A DNA stretch of 64,000 nucleotides. Origin: JBBQIY01 sp964553035. GTDB lineage: Bacteria; Verrucomicrobiota; Kiritimatiellia; RFP12; UBA3636. The notes under the pieces are model-generated. The model worked only from the letters and a program-made list of their open reading frames with translations. It was not told the origin of the DNA and did no database searches. Both the position numbers and the translations under genes were made by a program. This document shows, piece by piece, positions 52,442 to 60,859 of this stretch (position 1 is the stretch's first letter; each line of letters starts with the position of its first letter). Location of the stretch: positions 4,157-68,156 of the forward strand of contig CAZKJH010000002.1 of NCBI GenBank assembly GCA_964553035.1. The letters are read 5' to 3'.

Positions 52442-54006
52442 AAGCATTCCTCCCAGCCACAACACCAAAACGCCGACGGTCTCAAGCCTGGATGCGTTTT
52501 CGTGCGCACCGTCGAGGCTGGGTTTCGCTCTGGCTTCTCGTGGCACTGTACGGACTCAGCCTCGTCGCCGAGCTGGTGTGCAACGACAAGCCGCTCCTGA
52601 TGCGCTACCAAGGCCACACGTTCTTCCCTGCCTTCTCCGCCTATACGCAAAACGACATTCTTAAAAACGGCGTTCATACGCGCATGATCGACTATCAGCA
52701 ATTCATCCGTGAGAAACATAATAAACTCGGTTGGCGGCTCATGGCACCGTTCAAGTCGGGCGCACAGCAAACGTTCTCGGCTGCCGATATCGAACCGTTC
52801 CGTCAGTTTGAAATCACGCTATCGCCATTCACGCACACCGCAGCCGTGCAACTCGCTTCTGACGACGCTCCACACTTCGCATTTGGCGACACCAACTATT
52901 TTGCGACAGCAATCGCACAGCTAGACGAAACGTGTAAATCCTCTCCTGCTCTCGCCGAAGCCATTGTCCTCCGGCTCGCAAACAAAAAAGCGTCGGCACT
53001 CGACATGCCCTTTGATCAAGGAACCATCGCGATTGCGCCTTTTACACCGCGCTCCACGCCACCGGAAAGCGTGCGGATCATGCTGCGTAGCGTTGAGCGA
53101 ATCAAGCCGGAAAAAACCAAAGGCTACCACGATTCGGTTAAAAGCGCAATTTCTACGTGGCAGAGTCTTGCAGCATCTGATGTCTCGAATGTCCTCGCCG
53201 CCGTTCAAATGGCCAAAACCGAAGAGTGGATTGCCCCAGTCTTAGTTTTCGGCAATCAGGCCACGAATGCCATTGCCGATGTCACCATCGCACTGGAAGC
53301 GGTGTCTTGGCCCTTCCGTCCCGTTCCGGGGCACCCCATGGGCTTCGATACTGCGGGACGCGATGTTTTCGCTCGCCTCTTCTACGCCCTACGCACCTCG
53401 ATGACCTTCGGGCTAGTCCTCGTCTGCGTCACCATGTTCCTCGGCATCATCGCCGGTGCTGTACAAGGCTACTTCGCCGGGTGGGTGGACATTACGGGAC
53501 AGCGCGTCACAGAAATCTGGTCGGCACTCCCCTTCCTCTACATCATGATCCTGCTCGGCAACACGCTTGGCCGCAGTTTTGGGTTGCTCTTGTTCTGCTA
53601 TGCTATTTTTAACTGGATCGGTATCGCCGCCTATATCCGCGCCGAATTTCTGCGCCTCCGTACGCGAGCTTTCGTTGATGCCGCTCGCTGTCAGGGTCTC
53701 TCGGAAATGCGCATCATGTTTCGCCATATTCTGCCTAATGCGCTTACACCGCTCATCACACTTTTTCCTTTCGCACTCGTCGGTGCCATCGGTTCGCTTG
53801 CTGTTCTTGACTACCTCGGCTTCGGCCTTCCTGCCGGTTCACCTAGCTGGGGCGAGCTTCTCAATCAGGCACAAGCTTTCCGCTCCGCCTGGTGGCTCAT
53901 CCTCTACCCATCTCTCGCGCTCTTCACCGTAATGCTTCTCGGCGTTTTCATCGGCGAAGGCCTCCGCGATGCTCTCGATCCACAGCCTTACTCTAAGATG
54001 GAGTAA
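52438..54006 (+). CDS. yejE: Peptide ABC transporter permease YejE with enlarged periplasmic loop
   Basis: The 522-residue protein keeps the YejE N-terminus (FRAHRRGWVSLWLLVALYGL, then AELVCNDKPLLMRYQGHTFFP) and the C-terminal permease core with the EAA loop (RCQGLSEMRIMFRHILPNAL). YejE proteins are normally near 340 residues. The extra ~180 residues lie in the first periplasmic loop (about residues 110-290), between GWRLMAPFKSGAQQ and the usual PFRPVPGHPMGFDTAGRDVFARL block. The insert is mostly soluble and may form an extra domain that contacts the binding protein. It is co-transcribed with yejB. Confidence 0.92.
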   Translation: MKAFLPATTPKRRRSQAWMRFRAHRRGWVSLWLLVALYGLSLVAELVCNDKPLLMRYQGHTFFPAFSAYTQNDILKNGVHTRMIDYQQFIREKHNKLGWRLMAPFKSGAQQTFSAADIEPFRQFEITLSPFTHTAAVQLASDDAPHFAFGDTNYFATAIAQLDETCKSSPALAEAIVLRLANKKASALDMPFDQGTIAIAPFTPRSTPPESVRIMLRSVERIKPEKTKGYHDSVKSAISTWQSLAASDVSNVLAAVQMAKTEEWIAPVLVFGNQATNAIADVTIALEAVSWPFRPVPGHPMGFDTAGRDVFARLFYALRTSMTFGLVLVCVTMFLGIIAGAVQGYFAGWVDITGQRVTEIWSALPFLYIMILLGNTLGRSFGLLLFCYAIFNWIGIAAYIRAEFLRLRTRAFVDAARCQGLSEMRIMFRHILPNALTPLITLFPFALVGAIGSLAVLDYLGFGLPAGSPSWGELLNQAQAFRSAWWLILYPSLALFTVMLLGVFIGEGLRDALDPQPYSKME

Positions 54007-54020
54007 GGCCGTGGATCGAG

Positions 54021-54042
54021 GGGGCAAATAATTATTTGCCCC
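54021..54042. repeat. Perfect 22-bp palindrome between yejE and yejF
   Basis: The palindrome starts GGGGCAAATAA and reads the same on both strands, flanked by G and TAC. It fills the 77-base gap between two genes of the same transporter and is GC-capped with an AT centre. It looks like one unit of a dispersed short palindromic repeat. Confidence 0.75.
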
Positions 54043-54083
54043 TACACGATTTGCTACGCCCATTCGTACATCTCTCCCACCCC

Positions 54084-55877
54084 ATGCAACCTATCCTAAC
54101 CATTCGTGATCTCCACGTCGTTTTCGACACGCCCGATGGCATCGTACATGCCGTTGATGGCGTTTCGCTCAGCGTCAAGCCTGGCGAAACGCTGGGCATT
54201 GTGGGTGAATCCGGTTGCGGCAAGTCTGTCACGGCGATGAGCATCCTGCGCCTCGTCCCCAATCCTCCAGGACGAATCACTTCAGGCACAATCACCTTTG
54301 ATGGCAAGGACATTGCCATACTTCCTCTCGCCGAACTGCGCAAGATCCGCGGCGCATCAGTTGGCATGGTCTTCCAAGATCCCATGACTGCACTGTCGCC
54401 GCTTCACAAGATCGGGGATCAACTCGTCGAAGCAATTCAGCTTCATCAGAACATGCCACGGAAAGAGGCGCTCACACTCGCCACGGAATGGCTTTTAAAA
54501 GCAGGCATCCAAGACCCCAAGCGTTGCTTGAACGAATACCCGTTCCGACTTTCCGGCGGACAGCAGCAACGTGTGATGATCGCCTCGGTGTTGATGACGC
54601 ACCCGCGGCTCATTATCGCCGATGAACCCACGACTGCGCTCGATGTGACGATCCAAGCCCAAGTGCTGGAACTCATGCGCAAGGCGAAGGGCGATGAAAC
54701 CGCGCTCGTGCTCATCACACATAACATGGGCATCGTCTGGAACACGTGCTCTCGGATCGCCATTATGTACGCAGGCGAGATCGTGGAGTCGGGTTCCGTA
54801 GACGCCGTATTCCGCACCCCACGCCATCCTTACACCAAGGCGCTGCTCGATGCCATGCCCTCGAATGGCCGTCCAGGCGAACCGCTGGCTGCTATTCCAG
54901 GCTCTGTTCCCTCTCCGCTCAACTTCCCACAGGGCTGCCGTTTCCACGAACGCTGCACCTACGCCATTCCCTCCTGCGCGATTGAGCATCCCGAGCTTGT
55001 AAACCTCGGCACAACGGACTATGCCACGCGCTGTCCCGTCTGGGCAAAACTCGCGCCAAGCACGATCCAACCAGATCTTGCGACACCCGAAGCAAAAGCA
55101 CCCACCGCGCCCATCACAAGCCCGATGCCATCCCCAATTCTTGAAGCACGTGGGTTACACAAGTATTTCAAAGCTGTTCACGCAGTGAACGATGTCTCCG
55201 TTGCGCTGTATGCTGGCGAGACGCTGGCCATCGTCGGCGAATCCGGTTGTGGTAAAACGACGCTCGCTCGCATGTTAATCGGTCTGGAACCTTCGACCGG
55301 TGGCGCAATTTTCATCGATGGAAAGCCCGCACCGCGAAGGCGGCCATTTACCATGATGCGGGAATTACAGATGATCTTCCAAGATCCGTTCTCTTCGCTC
55401 AATCCACGCATGACGGTCGCCGACATCATCACCGAGGGCGCTGTGGCGCATGGTCTCCTGAAGCGACATAACCGCATTGAGGAAGCACAACGCCTGCTCG
55501 CCCAAGTCGGAATGCCCCCCGAAGCGGCGTTTCGGTATCCGCATGAATTTTCCGGCGGACAGCGCCAACGTATCAGCATTGCTCGAGCCGTCTCACTCAA
55601 ACCCCGCATCATCATCTGCGACGAGCCTGTTAGCGCACTGGACGTCTCTGTACAAGCCCAAGTACTTAATCTGCTTGCGGATCTCCAGCGCGAGCTGCAA
55701 CCCGCCTATCTTTTCATCACACACGACATCGGCGTCGTTCGCCGCGTCGCGCACCGCATCGCCATCATGCATGAAGGAAGCATCATCGAAGAAGGGCCAG
55801 CCGCGTCCATCCTCGATTCACCCACCCACGCCTACACGAAGACCCTACTCGCCGCCGAGCCCCGAATCAGCCTGTAA
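54084..55877 (+). CDS. yejF: Peptide ABC transporter ATP-binding protein YejF (two ATPase domains)
   Basis: The ATG at 54084 gives 597 residues with two fused ATPase domains. Domain 1 has GESGCGKSVTAMSI, a Q-loop in MVFQDPMTALSP, signature LSGGQQQRVMIA and Walker B LIIADEPTTALD. Domain 2 repeats them: GESGCGKTTLARML, IFQDPFSSLNP, FSGGQRQRISIARA and IIICDEPVSALD. Each ends in the oligopeptide-family tail with a CTYAIPSC-type cysteine segment after domain 1. It powers YejB/YejE. A palindrome separates it from yejE, but order and strand fit one operon. Confidence 0.95.
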   Translation: MQPILTIRDLHVVFDTPDGIVHAVDGVSLSVKPGETLGIVGESGCGKSVTAMSILRLVPNPPGRITSGTITFDGKDIAILPLAELRKIRGASVGMVFQDPMTALSPLHKIGDQLVEAIQLHQNMPRKEALTLATEWLLKAGIQDPKRCLNEYPFRLSGGQQQRVMIASVLMTHPRLIIADEPTTALDVTIQAQVLELMRKAKGDETALVLITHNMGIVWNTCSRIAIMYAGEIVESGSVDAVFRTPRHPYTKALLDAMPSNGRPGEPLAAIPGSVPSPLNFPQGCRFHERCTYAIPSCAIEHPELVNLGTTDYATRCPVWAKLAPSTIQPDLATPEAKAPTAPITSPMPSPILEARGLHKYFKAVHAVNDVSVALYAGETLAIVGESGCGKTTLARMLIGLEPSTGGAIFIDGKPAPRRRPFTMMRELQMIFQDPFSSLNPRMTVADIITEGAVAHGLLKRHNRIEEAQRLLAQVGMPPEAAFRYPHEFSGGQRQRISIARAVSLKPRIIICDEPVSALDVSVQAQVLNLLADLQRELQPAYLFITHDIGVVRRVAHRIAIMHEGSIIEEGPAASILDSPTHAYTKTLLAAEPRISL

Positions 55878-55893
55878 CCAGCGGAAATTTCGT

Positions 55894-56835
55894 ATGAACT
55901 ACGGACGTCTTTTTGGACACAATTACACAAAACAGGGTTTCTACATGATCTCCCTGGTAACCGAACCACGTCGTGCCCTTTTTTCGAACATTATCAGCGG
56001 CCATGTTGTGCGCACCCTTGCCGGCGGTGCCCTGCAGGATGCCTGGCTCAAACTCGGCGAGGAAGCACCATCTATTTCGTTGGAAGCCAGCGCGATTATG
56101 CCCGATCACTTCCACGGCACGCTTGTTGTGAAAGATGGAGGAGGAAAGAGCCTCGACTGGCATGTATCCCGCCTGAAGGGCCGTGTTACGCACGCCGTCC
56201 GCAAGCTCGAAAATAATCCCGCGCTTCAGGTTTGGGAAGTTGGCTTCCACGACTGGGTCTCGCTGAATACAGAGATGTTCCGGTCGTTTAAAAACTACGT
56301 TTCTGACAACCCGAAGCGCTGGCAGCTCCGGCATGATAACCGCGCGCTGTTTATGAAGCACCAGGCGGTAACGCACTGGAGGTTGAATACGCCGCCCGCA
56401 AGCGGTGGCGCTCAGCTACTTGGCTGCGGCACGTGTGCCATGCAATGGAGCGCGATGGGGGATAGGGCGCTGCTCGATTACCCGATGCTAATGCCCATTA
56501 TCATAAGCCGTAAGACCACGGGAAATACGCTCGCCTCAGAAATAAGCCGCATCATCGAAGCGATTAAAAACGGTGCGGTTCCCATCAGCGGCTTCATCTC
56601 GCCAGGCGAAAGGGAGGTTTTGAAAAGCATTGTCTCGCTTCCGCGTACGCGCCTTATCTGCATGCTCCCGTATGGCATGGCTGAATATAGGCCAAATGGC
56701 CTCGCTGTGGAAGCTATCGCCGCCAGCAAAATGCTCGTGCTCTCCGCATTTCCAGCTTCTGTTCCTCCTTCGCCCATCAGCTACGAAAACTGCCACGCCA
56801 ACAACGCCCTCGCCCAAGCCATTGCAGGTAGCTGT
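55894..56835 (+). CDS. REP-associated tyrosine transposase (RAYT) with C-terminal extra domain, 3' end at scaffold gap
   Basis: The N-terminal half is a Y1-type single-strand transposase: SAIMPDHFHGTLVV gives the HxH metal site (His72, His74) and FKNYVSDNPKRW gives the catalytic Tyr135. These enzymes handle short palindromic REP sequences. The second half (from about residue 195: IIISRKTTGNTLASEISRII, then GAVPISGFISPGEREVLKSI and ICMLPYGMAEY) resembles the Rossmann-like extension found on some RAYT-like proteins. The frame reaches the 100-N gap in 19-bp repeat DNA. If the repeat continues in phase, a TGA follows within two codons, so little is missing. It begins 16 bases after yejF. Confidence 0.8.
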
Positions 56836-56935
56836 NNNNNNNNNNNNNNNNNNNNNNNNNNNNNNNNNNNNNNNNNNNNNNNNNNNNNNNNNNNNNNNNN
56901 NNNNNNNNNNNNNNNNNNNNNNNNNNNNNNNNNNN
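56836..56935. other. Scaffold gap (100 N)
   Basis: Exactly 100 unknown bases, the usual placeholder for a gap of unknown size. It falls in a tandem repeat, which probably broke the assembly. Confidence 0.98.
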
Positions 56936-57011
56936 AGCTGAGCACCGTCGCTGTAGCTGAGCACCGTCGCTGTAGCTGAGCACCGTCGCTGTAGCTGAGC
57001 ACCGTCGCTTG
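56936..57011. repeat. 19-bp tandem repeat beside the RAYT gene
   Basis: Four units of AGCTGAGCACCGTCGCTGT begin at 56936, 56955, 56974 and 56993 (the last diverges at its end). The bases just before the gap (GTAGCTGT) match the unit junction, so the array spans the gap and its true copy number is unknown. There are no spacers. Confidence 0.9.
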
Positions 57012-57022
57012 CGCACGGTGTA

Positions 57023-59917
57023 TTAAAGATACGGCGCCGTCAGCGATGCGGCGCACTGCACCACCGCTTCCGGCGGCCCACAGGCGATAATCTCACCTCC
57101 CGCATCGCCACCACCAAGCCCCATGTCAATGATCCAGTCGGCGGCACGCATCACATCGGGATTATGCTCAATCACGATCACCGTATGCCCAGCATCGCGT
57201 AGCCGCACCAGTATCATCAGCAGCTTGCGAACATCGTCAAAGTGCAGTCCTGTAGTCGGTTCATCGAGAATATAAACGGTATGTTTTTCGGGTGGACGCG
57301 AAAGCTCGGTCGAGAGCTGCAAACGTTGCGCTTCACCACCGGAAAGCGTTGCCGCCGATTGGCCAAGTTGCAAATACCCTAGCCCTACATCATCGAGCGT
57401 CTTGAGTTTCCGTGCCAGTGCCGGCACATTGGCAAAAACTTCCACCGCTTCAGAAACAGTAAGATTGAGCACATCGGCGATCGAGCGGCCGGCGTAATGG
57501 ACTTCGAGCGTTTCTTTGTTATACCGCCGACCACCGCACTGCTCGCACGTCACCGAAACATCGGGAAGGAAACTCATCTCAAGATGGATCTGCCCGTCGC
57601 CTTTGCAAATCTCGCAGCGACCGCCCTTAACGTTGAAGCTAAAGCGGCTTGCCGTGTACCCACGCGCTTTAGCCGCCGCCGTCGCAGCATAGAGCTTGCG
57701 TATCGTGTCAAACGCGCCTGTGTAGGTCAAAGGGTTACTACGCGATGATCGACCAATCGGCGATTTGTCAATCACGATCAGTTTATCCACATACTCCACA
57801 CCGAAAATCCCCTCGCATCGGGTAAACACGAAGTTCTCGCGATCACGATACGGACGCGCCAGATAGCCTTCAAGATTATGCCGAAGCACATCATCAACGA
57901 GAGACGATTTACCCGAGCCTGAGACACCCGTCACCACGGTCAAGCATCCGAGCGGAAATTTCGTTGTTACCTTCTTCAAATTATGCACTGTCGCTGCCAT
58001 TACCGTTAAATAGCGACCATCCGGTGCATGCCGAGACGGAATACAAGGCTTCTCGACACCTGTCAAAAAGCGTGCGGTAAGCGAATCGCGGCTCTTCAAA
58101 AGATCCTGCACGGAGCCTTCAAACATCACGCTCCCACCCTGCCTACCGGCACCCAGACCGATGTCGATGACGTGATCGGCCTGACGGATCATCGCTTCAT
58201 CATGTTCAACCACGATCAGTGTATTGCCATTTCCCTGCAATTTGCGGAGCATGGCGATGAGCATTTCATTATCATGCGGATGCAAACCAATCGTCGGTTC
58301 ATCTAGCACGTACATCACGCCAGAAAGACCAGTGCCAATTTGGGAGGCCAGCCGGATGCGTTGCATCTCGCCGCCTGAAAGCGTTGCGCTCTCGCGATCC
58401 CCAGTCAGATAGCCAAGCCCCACGTTGATGAGGAAGTCCAGTCTATCCTTAAGACCGTTCACGACGTTGTCGGCAATGATATGCTGATTGGGAGTCAAGG
58501 GCAGGGTCTCCACCCAGCCACGCAGCACCTCAACAGGCCTACCGAGCAAATCAGCGATATTCACGTCCGCCTCGTCTGGGTGCGGAATGCGGCAAGCGAG
58601 GATCTCAGGACGCATCCGGAGTCCGCCACAGCTCCTGCACTGACGACGTGACATGAAGCTTCGCAATACTGTCTTCATCGACTCTGATTCGCTTTCATGA
58701 AGCCTTCGAATTAAATTCGGCATTACGCCCTCGTAGACTTGTTTGGAACGGCGGATATTGCTACGCACCTTCTTCGTGATAACAAGTTCCTCCTCGCCTG
58801 AACCGTAGAGAATAATTTTTTGCGTCTCTTCAGAAAGCTCACGCCATGGTGTGGCAAGGTCGATACCCTGCCACGCGGCAACGGATTTAAGCATCATATT
58901 GAACGAGCCAACAAGGCGTTTGGGGCCTCGGCGCCACGGGCGTATTGCACCAGCGGCCAAGGAAATAGAATTGTCGGGTACAACAAGCGCTTCTTCGAAA
59001 TACGCCTCTTTCCCAAGTCCTTGGCATACCGGGCAGGCACCAACGTGGCTATTAAAGGAAAAACTCGCAGGCTTGAGCGTTTCGAACGAAATACCACAAT
59101 CGGAACATTCGTTGCGTTCGCTGTAGTTCTCGACAACTTCTTTCTCGTTGGGACTCATGCACAAGACACAGAGCGACCCCTTGCCATGCTGGAGCGACAA
59201 TTCGACAGAATCCGTGATGCGGCGACGCACATCCGGTTTGACGACGATGCGATCCACCACTGCCTCAACGATAGAGCCTTCGCTCTCGTCTCCAGATTGA
59301 ATCTCTTCAAGTGAACGGATTTTACCGTCAACGCGCAAGCGCACGAAACCTGCTTTCGCCGCCTCCTCCACGCACTGCGCCATTTTCATGCGACTCTTCT
59401 TACGGCGTAGCGGAGCAAGAATGGTCAACCGCGTTCCATCGGGATTAGCGAGAAGCTTTTCGACTATATTTTCCGCGCTGGTGGCACCCACTACTTTTCC
59501 GCAAACATGGCAATGTGGGATGCCGATGTAGGCGAACAAGAGACGAAGGTGATCATGTAGCTCCGTTGTCGTGGCAAGGATCGAGCGTGGCCCTGGCGTC
59601 GAGGCATGCTGTTCAATCGATATGGCTGGAGAGAGTCCACGCACCGAGTCAACATCCGGCTTATCCATCTGGTCGAGAAACTGTCTGGCATAGGCTGGCA
59701 GGCTCTCCAGATAGCGGCGTTGCCCTTCAGCAAAGAGCGTATCGAAGGCAAGTGACGATTTCCCAGAACCGGAAACGCCCGTGATGACCGTGAGTTGATT
59801 ACGGGGAATTGTAACGGAGATATTCTTGAGGTTGTGCACCCGTGCGCCCTCGACGATAATCGTCGAGGGAGAATTCTGGTTTCGGATCGAACTGGCAACT
59901 TCACTCTCACTATTCAT
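57023..59917 (-). CDS. uvrA: Excinuclease ABC subunit A
   Basis: UvrA recognises bulky DNA damage and loads UvrB. The 964-residue protein has Walker A GVSGSGKSSLAFDTLFAEGQ at 47-66, an insertion/UvrB-binding region and a first zinc module (CSDCGISFETL... ending ACPVCQGLG). A signature LSGGEMQRIRLASQIG and VLDEPTIGLHPHDN follow, then the second ATPase with GVSGSGKSSLVDDVL. The second zinc finger is GGRCEICKGDGQ...CEQCGGRRYN. The final signature is LSGGEAQRLQL with ILDEPTTGLHFDD. All parts of full-length UvrA are present, so it is not the shorter UvrA2. Some normally invariant spots vary (RQFLDQMDKPDVDSVRGLSP). It is convergent with the RAYT gene. Confidence 0.95.
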   Translation of the reverse strand: MNSESEVASSIRNQNSPSTIIVEGARVHNLKNISVTIPRNQLTVITGVSGSGKSSLAFDTLFAEGQRRYLESLPAYARQFLDQMDKPDVDSVRGLSPAISIEQHASTPGPRSILATTTELHDHLRLLFAYIGIPHCHVCGKVVGATSAENIVEKLLANPDGTRLTILAPLRRKKSRMKMAQCVEEAAKAGFVRLRVDGKIRSLEEIQSGDESEGSIVEAVVDRIVVKPDVRRRITDSVELSLQHGKGSLCVLCMSPNEKEVVENYSERNECSDCGISFETLKPASFSFNSHVGACPVCQGLGKEAYFEEALVVPDNSISLAAGAIRPWRRGPKRLVGSFNMMLKSVAAWQGIDLATPWRELSEETQKIILYGSGEEELVITKKVRSNIRRSKQVYEGVMPNLIRRLHESESESMKTVLRSFMSRRQCRSCGGLRMRPEILACRIPHPDEADVNIADLLGRPVEVLRGWVETLPLTPNQHIIADNVVNGLKDRLDFLINVGLGYLTGDRESATLSGGEMQRIRLASQIGTGLSGVMYVLDEPTIGLHPHDNEMLIAMLRKLQGNGNTLIVVEHDEAMIRQADHVIDIGLGAGRQGGSVMFEGSVQDLLKSRDSLTARFLTGVEKPCIPSRHAPDGRYLTVMAATVHNLKKVTTKFPLGCLTVVTGVSGSGKSSLVDDVLRHNLEGYLARPYRDRENFVFTRCEGIFGVEYVDKLIVIDKSPIGRSSRSNPLTYTGAFDTIRKLYAATAAAKARGYTASRFSFNVKGGRCEICKGDGQIHLEMSFLPDVSVTCEQCGGRRYNKETLEVHYAGRSIADVLNLTVSEAVEVFANVPALARKLKTLDDVGLGYLQLGQSAATLSGGEAQRLQLSTELSRPPEKHTVYILDEPTTGLHFDDVRKLLMILVRLRDAGHTVIVIEHNPDVMRAADWIIDMGLGGGDAGGEIIACGPPEAVVQCAASLTAPYL

Positions 59918-59965
59918 ACGAAAACTTTTTCATGCAACTCATAAAAGCAAAAGCACTGCTGAAAT

Positions 59966-59992
59966 AAAAAAACCCGACACACACGTGCCGGG
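59966..59992 (-). terminator. Rho-independent terminator of the lipoprotein gene
   Basis: On the minus strand CCCGGCAC and GTGTCGGG pair with one mismatch and run into TTTTTTTATTTC, about 50 bases after the lipoprotein stop. Confidence 0.8.
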
Positions 59993-60040
59993 TCATTCGG
60001 CTGACATTCCATTCAGCTCAGCTGTCTCATTCCATCTCGG

Positions 60041-60541
60041 TTATTTTTCTGCAGACTCATCCCAGTCGATATCGACACAGAACCAATGTGCTCCGAGCGG
60101 TTCGATATCATCCAACTCGATGATGAGCGTATAATTGTTCTCAACGGCTGGATACTCTTTCACAACTGGTACTCCGAATCCGGCTGTGTAGAACTTTACC
60201 GCCATGTTTTCCGCGTTCCAGGTTCCGGTTGTCGGGAGAGCAGACTCAGGCTTCTCAATCTTAACTACGTTACTGAGGGTACCATTCCATTCGAGTTCCC
60301 ACTCCTGACCTTGATTGATATAAGTAGGAAGATCCTCTCCGGCCCATTTACCTGGCAACTGATACGCCTGATGAACAAACCACATCTCATTACCTTTAAT
60401 ATAAAAAGTGTCCTTACCATCAATCAGCGTCCTGATGTATAATTTACCTTCAGGAGTGGGCTCAAGGCTCACACAGCCTGTGAAGGAAAGCACTATAAAA
60501 GCGAGAAGTGATATTTTTATAAGTTTGGCCTGTAGTTTCAT
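60041..60541 (-). CDS. Lipoprotein of unknown function
   Basis: A lipoprotein signal ends VLSFTGC (Cys23). The mature 143 residues begin VSLEPTPEGKLYIRTLIDGKDTFYIKG and look all-beta, with many aromatic residues (MWFVHQAYQLPGKWAG, WELEWNG). The end (GAHWFCVDIDWDESAEK) is acidic. No family is recognised. It may sit at the outer membrane or the periplasmic face of the inner membrane. It has its own terminator and stands between uvrA and rpsA. Confidence 0.7.
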   Translation of the reverse strand: MKLQAKLIKISLLAFIVLSFTGCVSLEPTPEGKLYIRTLIDGKDTFYIKGNEMWFVHQAYQLPGKWAGEDLPTYINQGQEWELEWNGTLSNVVKIEKPESALPTTGTWNAENMAVKFYTAGFGVPVVKEYPAVENNYTLIIELDDIEPLGAHWFCVDIDWDESAEK

Positions 60542-60798
60542 AATAAAAATCCTTGTAACAAGTTCGTTTTGTAAACTACTTCCAGAAAAACCTTTCTTAG
60601 GAGTAGAACAACACCAAGAGTAACATAGCCTAGGCGTTTATGGCAACTAGAAAACATACTTTTATTTCATTTTGTTTAGTAATACCTGTTGAGACGATCT
60701 TCGAGAAAAACATTCGTGTGTATTTTTTAGTAAGAACAAGGAGTTTAAGCCAAAAAGACCGATTCAAAAACCCAAATTTAACGTAAAGACCGGCTGAC
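60542..60798. other. Intergenic region without a recognised gene
   Basis: AT-rich sequence between the lipoprotein start and the rpsA terminator. It should hold the lipoprotein promoter. No open frame, RNA or repeat stands out. Confidence 0.5.
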
Positions 60799-60835
60799 AA
60801 AAAAAGACGGCGCAGACTCCCGTCTGCGCCGTCTT
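60799..60835 (-). terminator. Rho-independent terminator of rpsA
   Basis: A perfect 14-bp stem (AAGACGGCGCAGAC and GTCTGCGCCGTCTT) around TCCC is followed on the minus strand by a T-run, 25 bases after the rpsA stop. Confidence 0.92.
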
Positions 60836-60859
60836 AATGATGAGAATTTGTAAACCGCT

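Noticed and set aside
56936..57011. CRISPR array
   Set aside because: The 19-bp units are directly adjacent with no spacers, and no cas genes are present.
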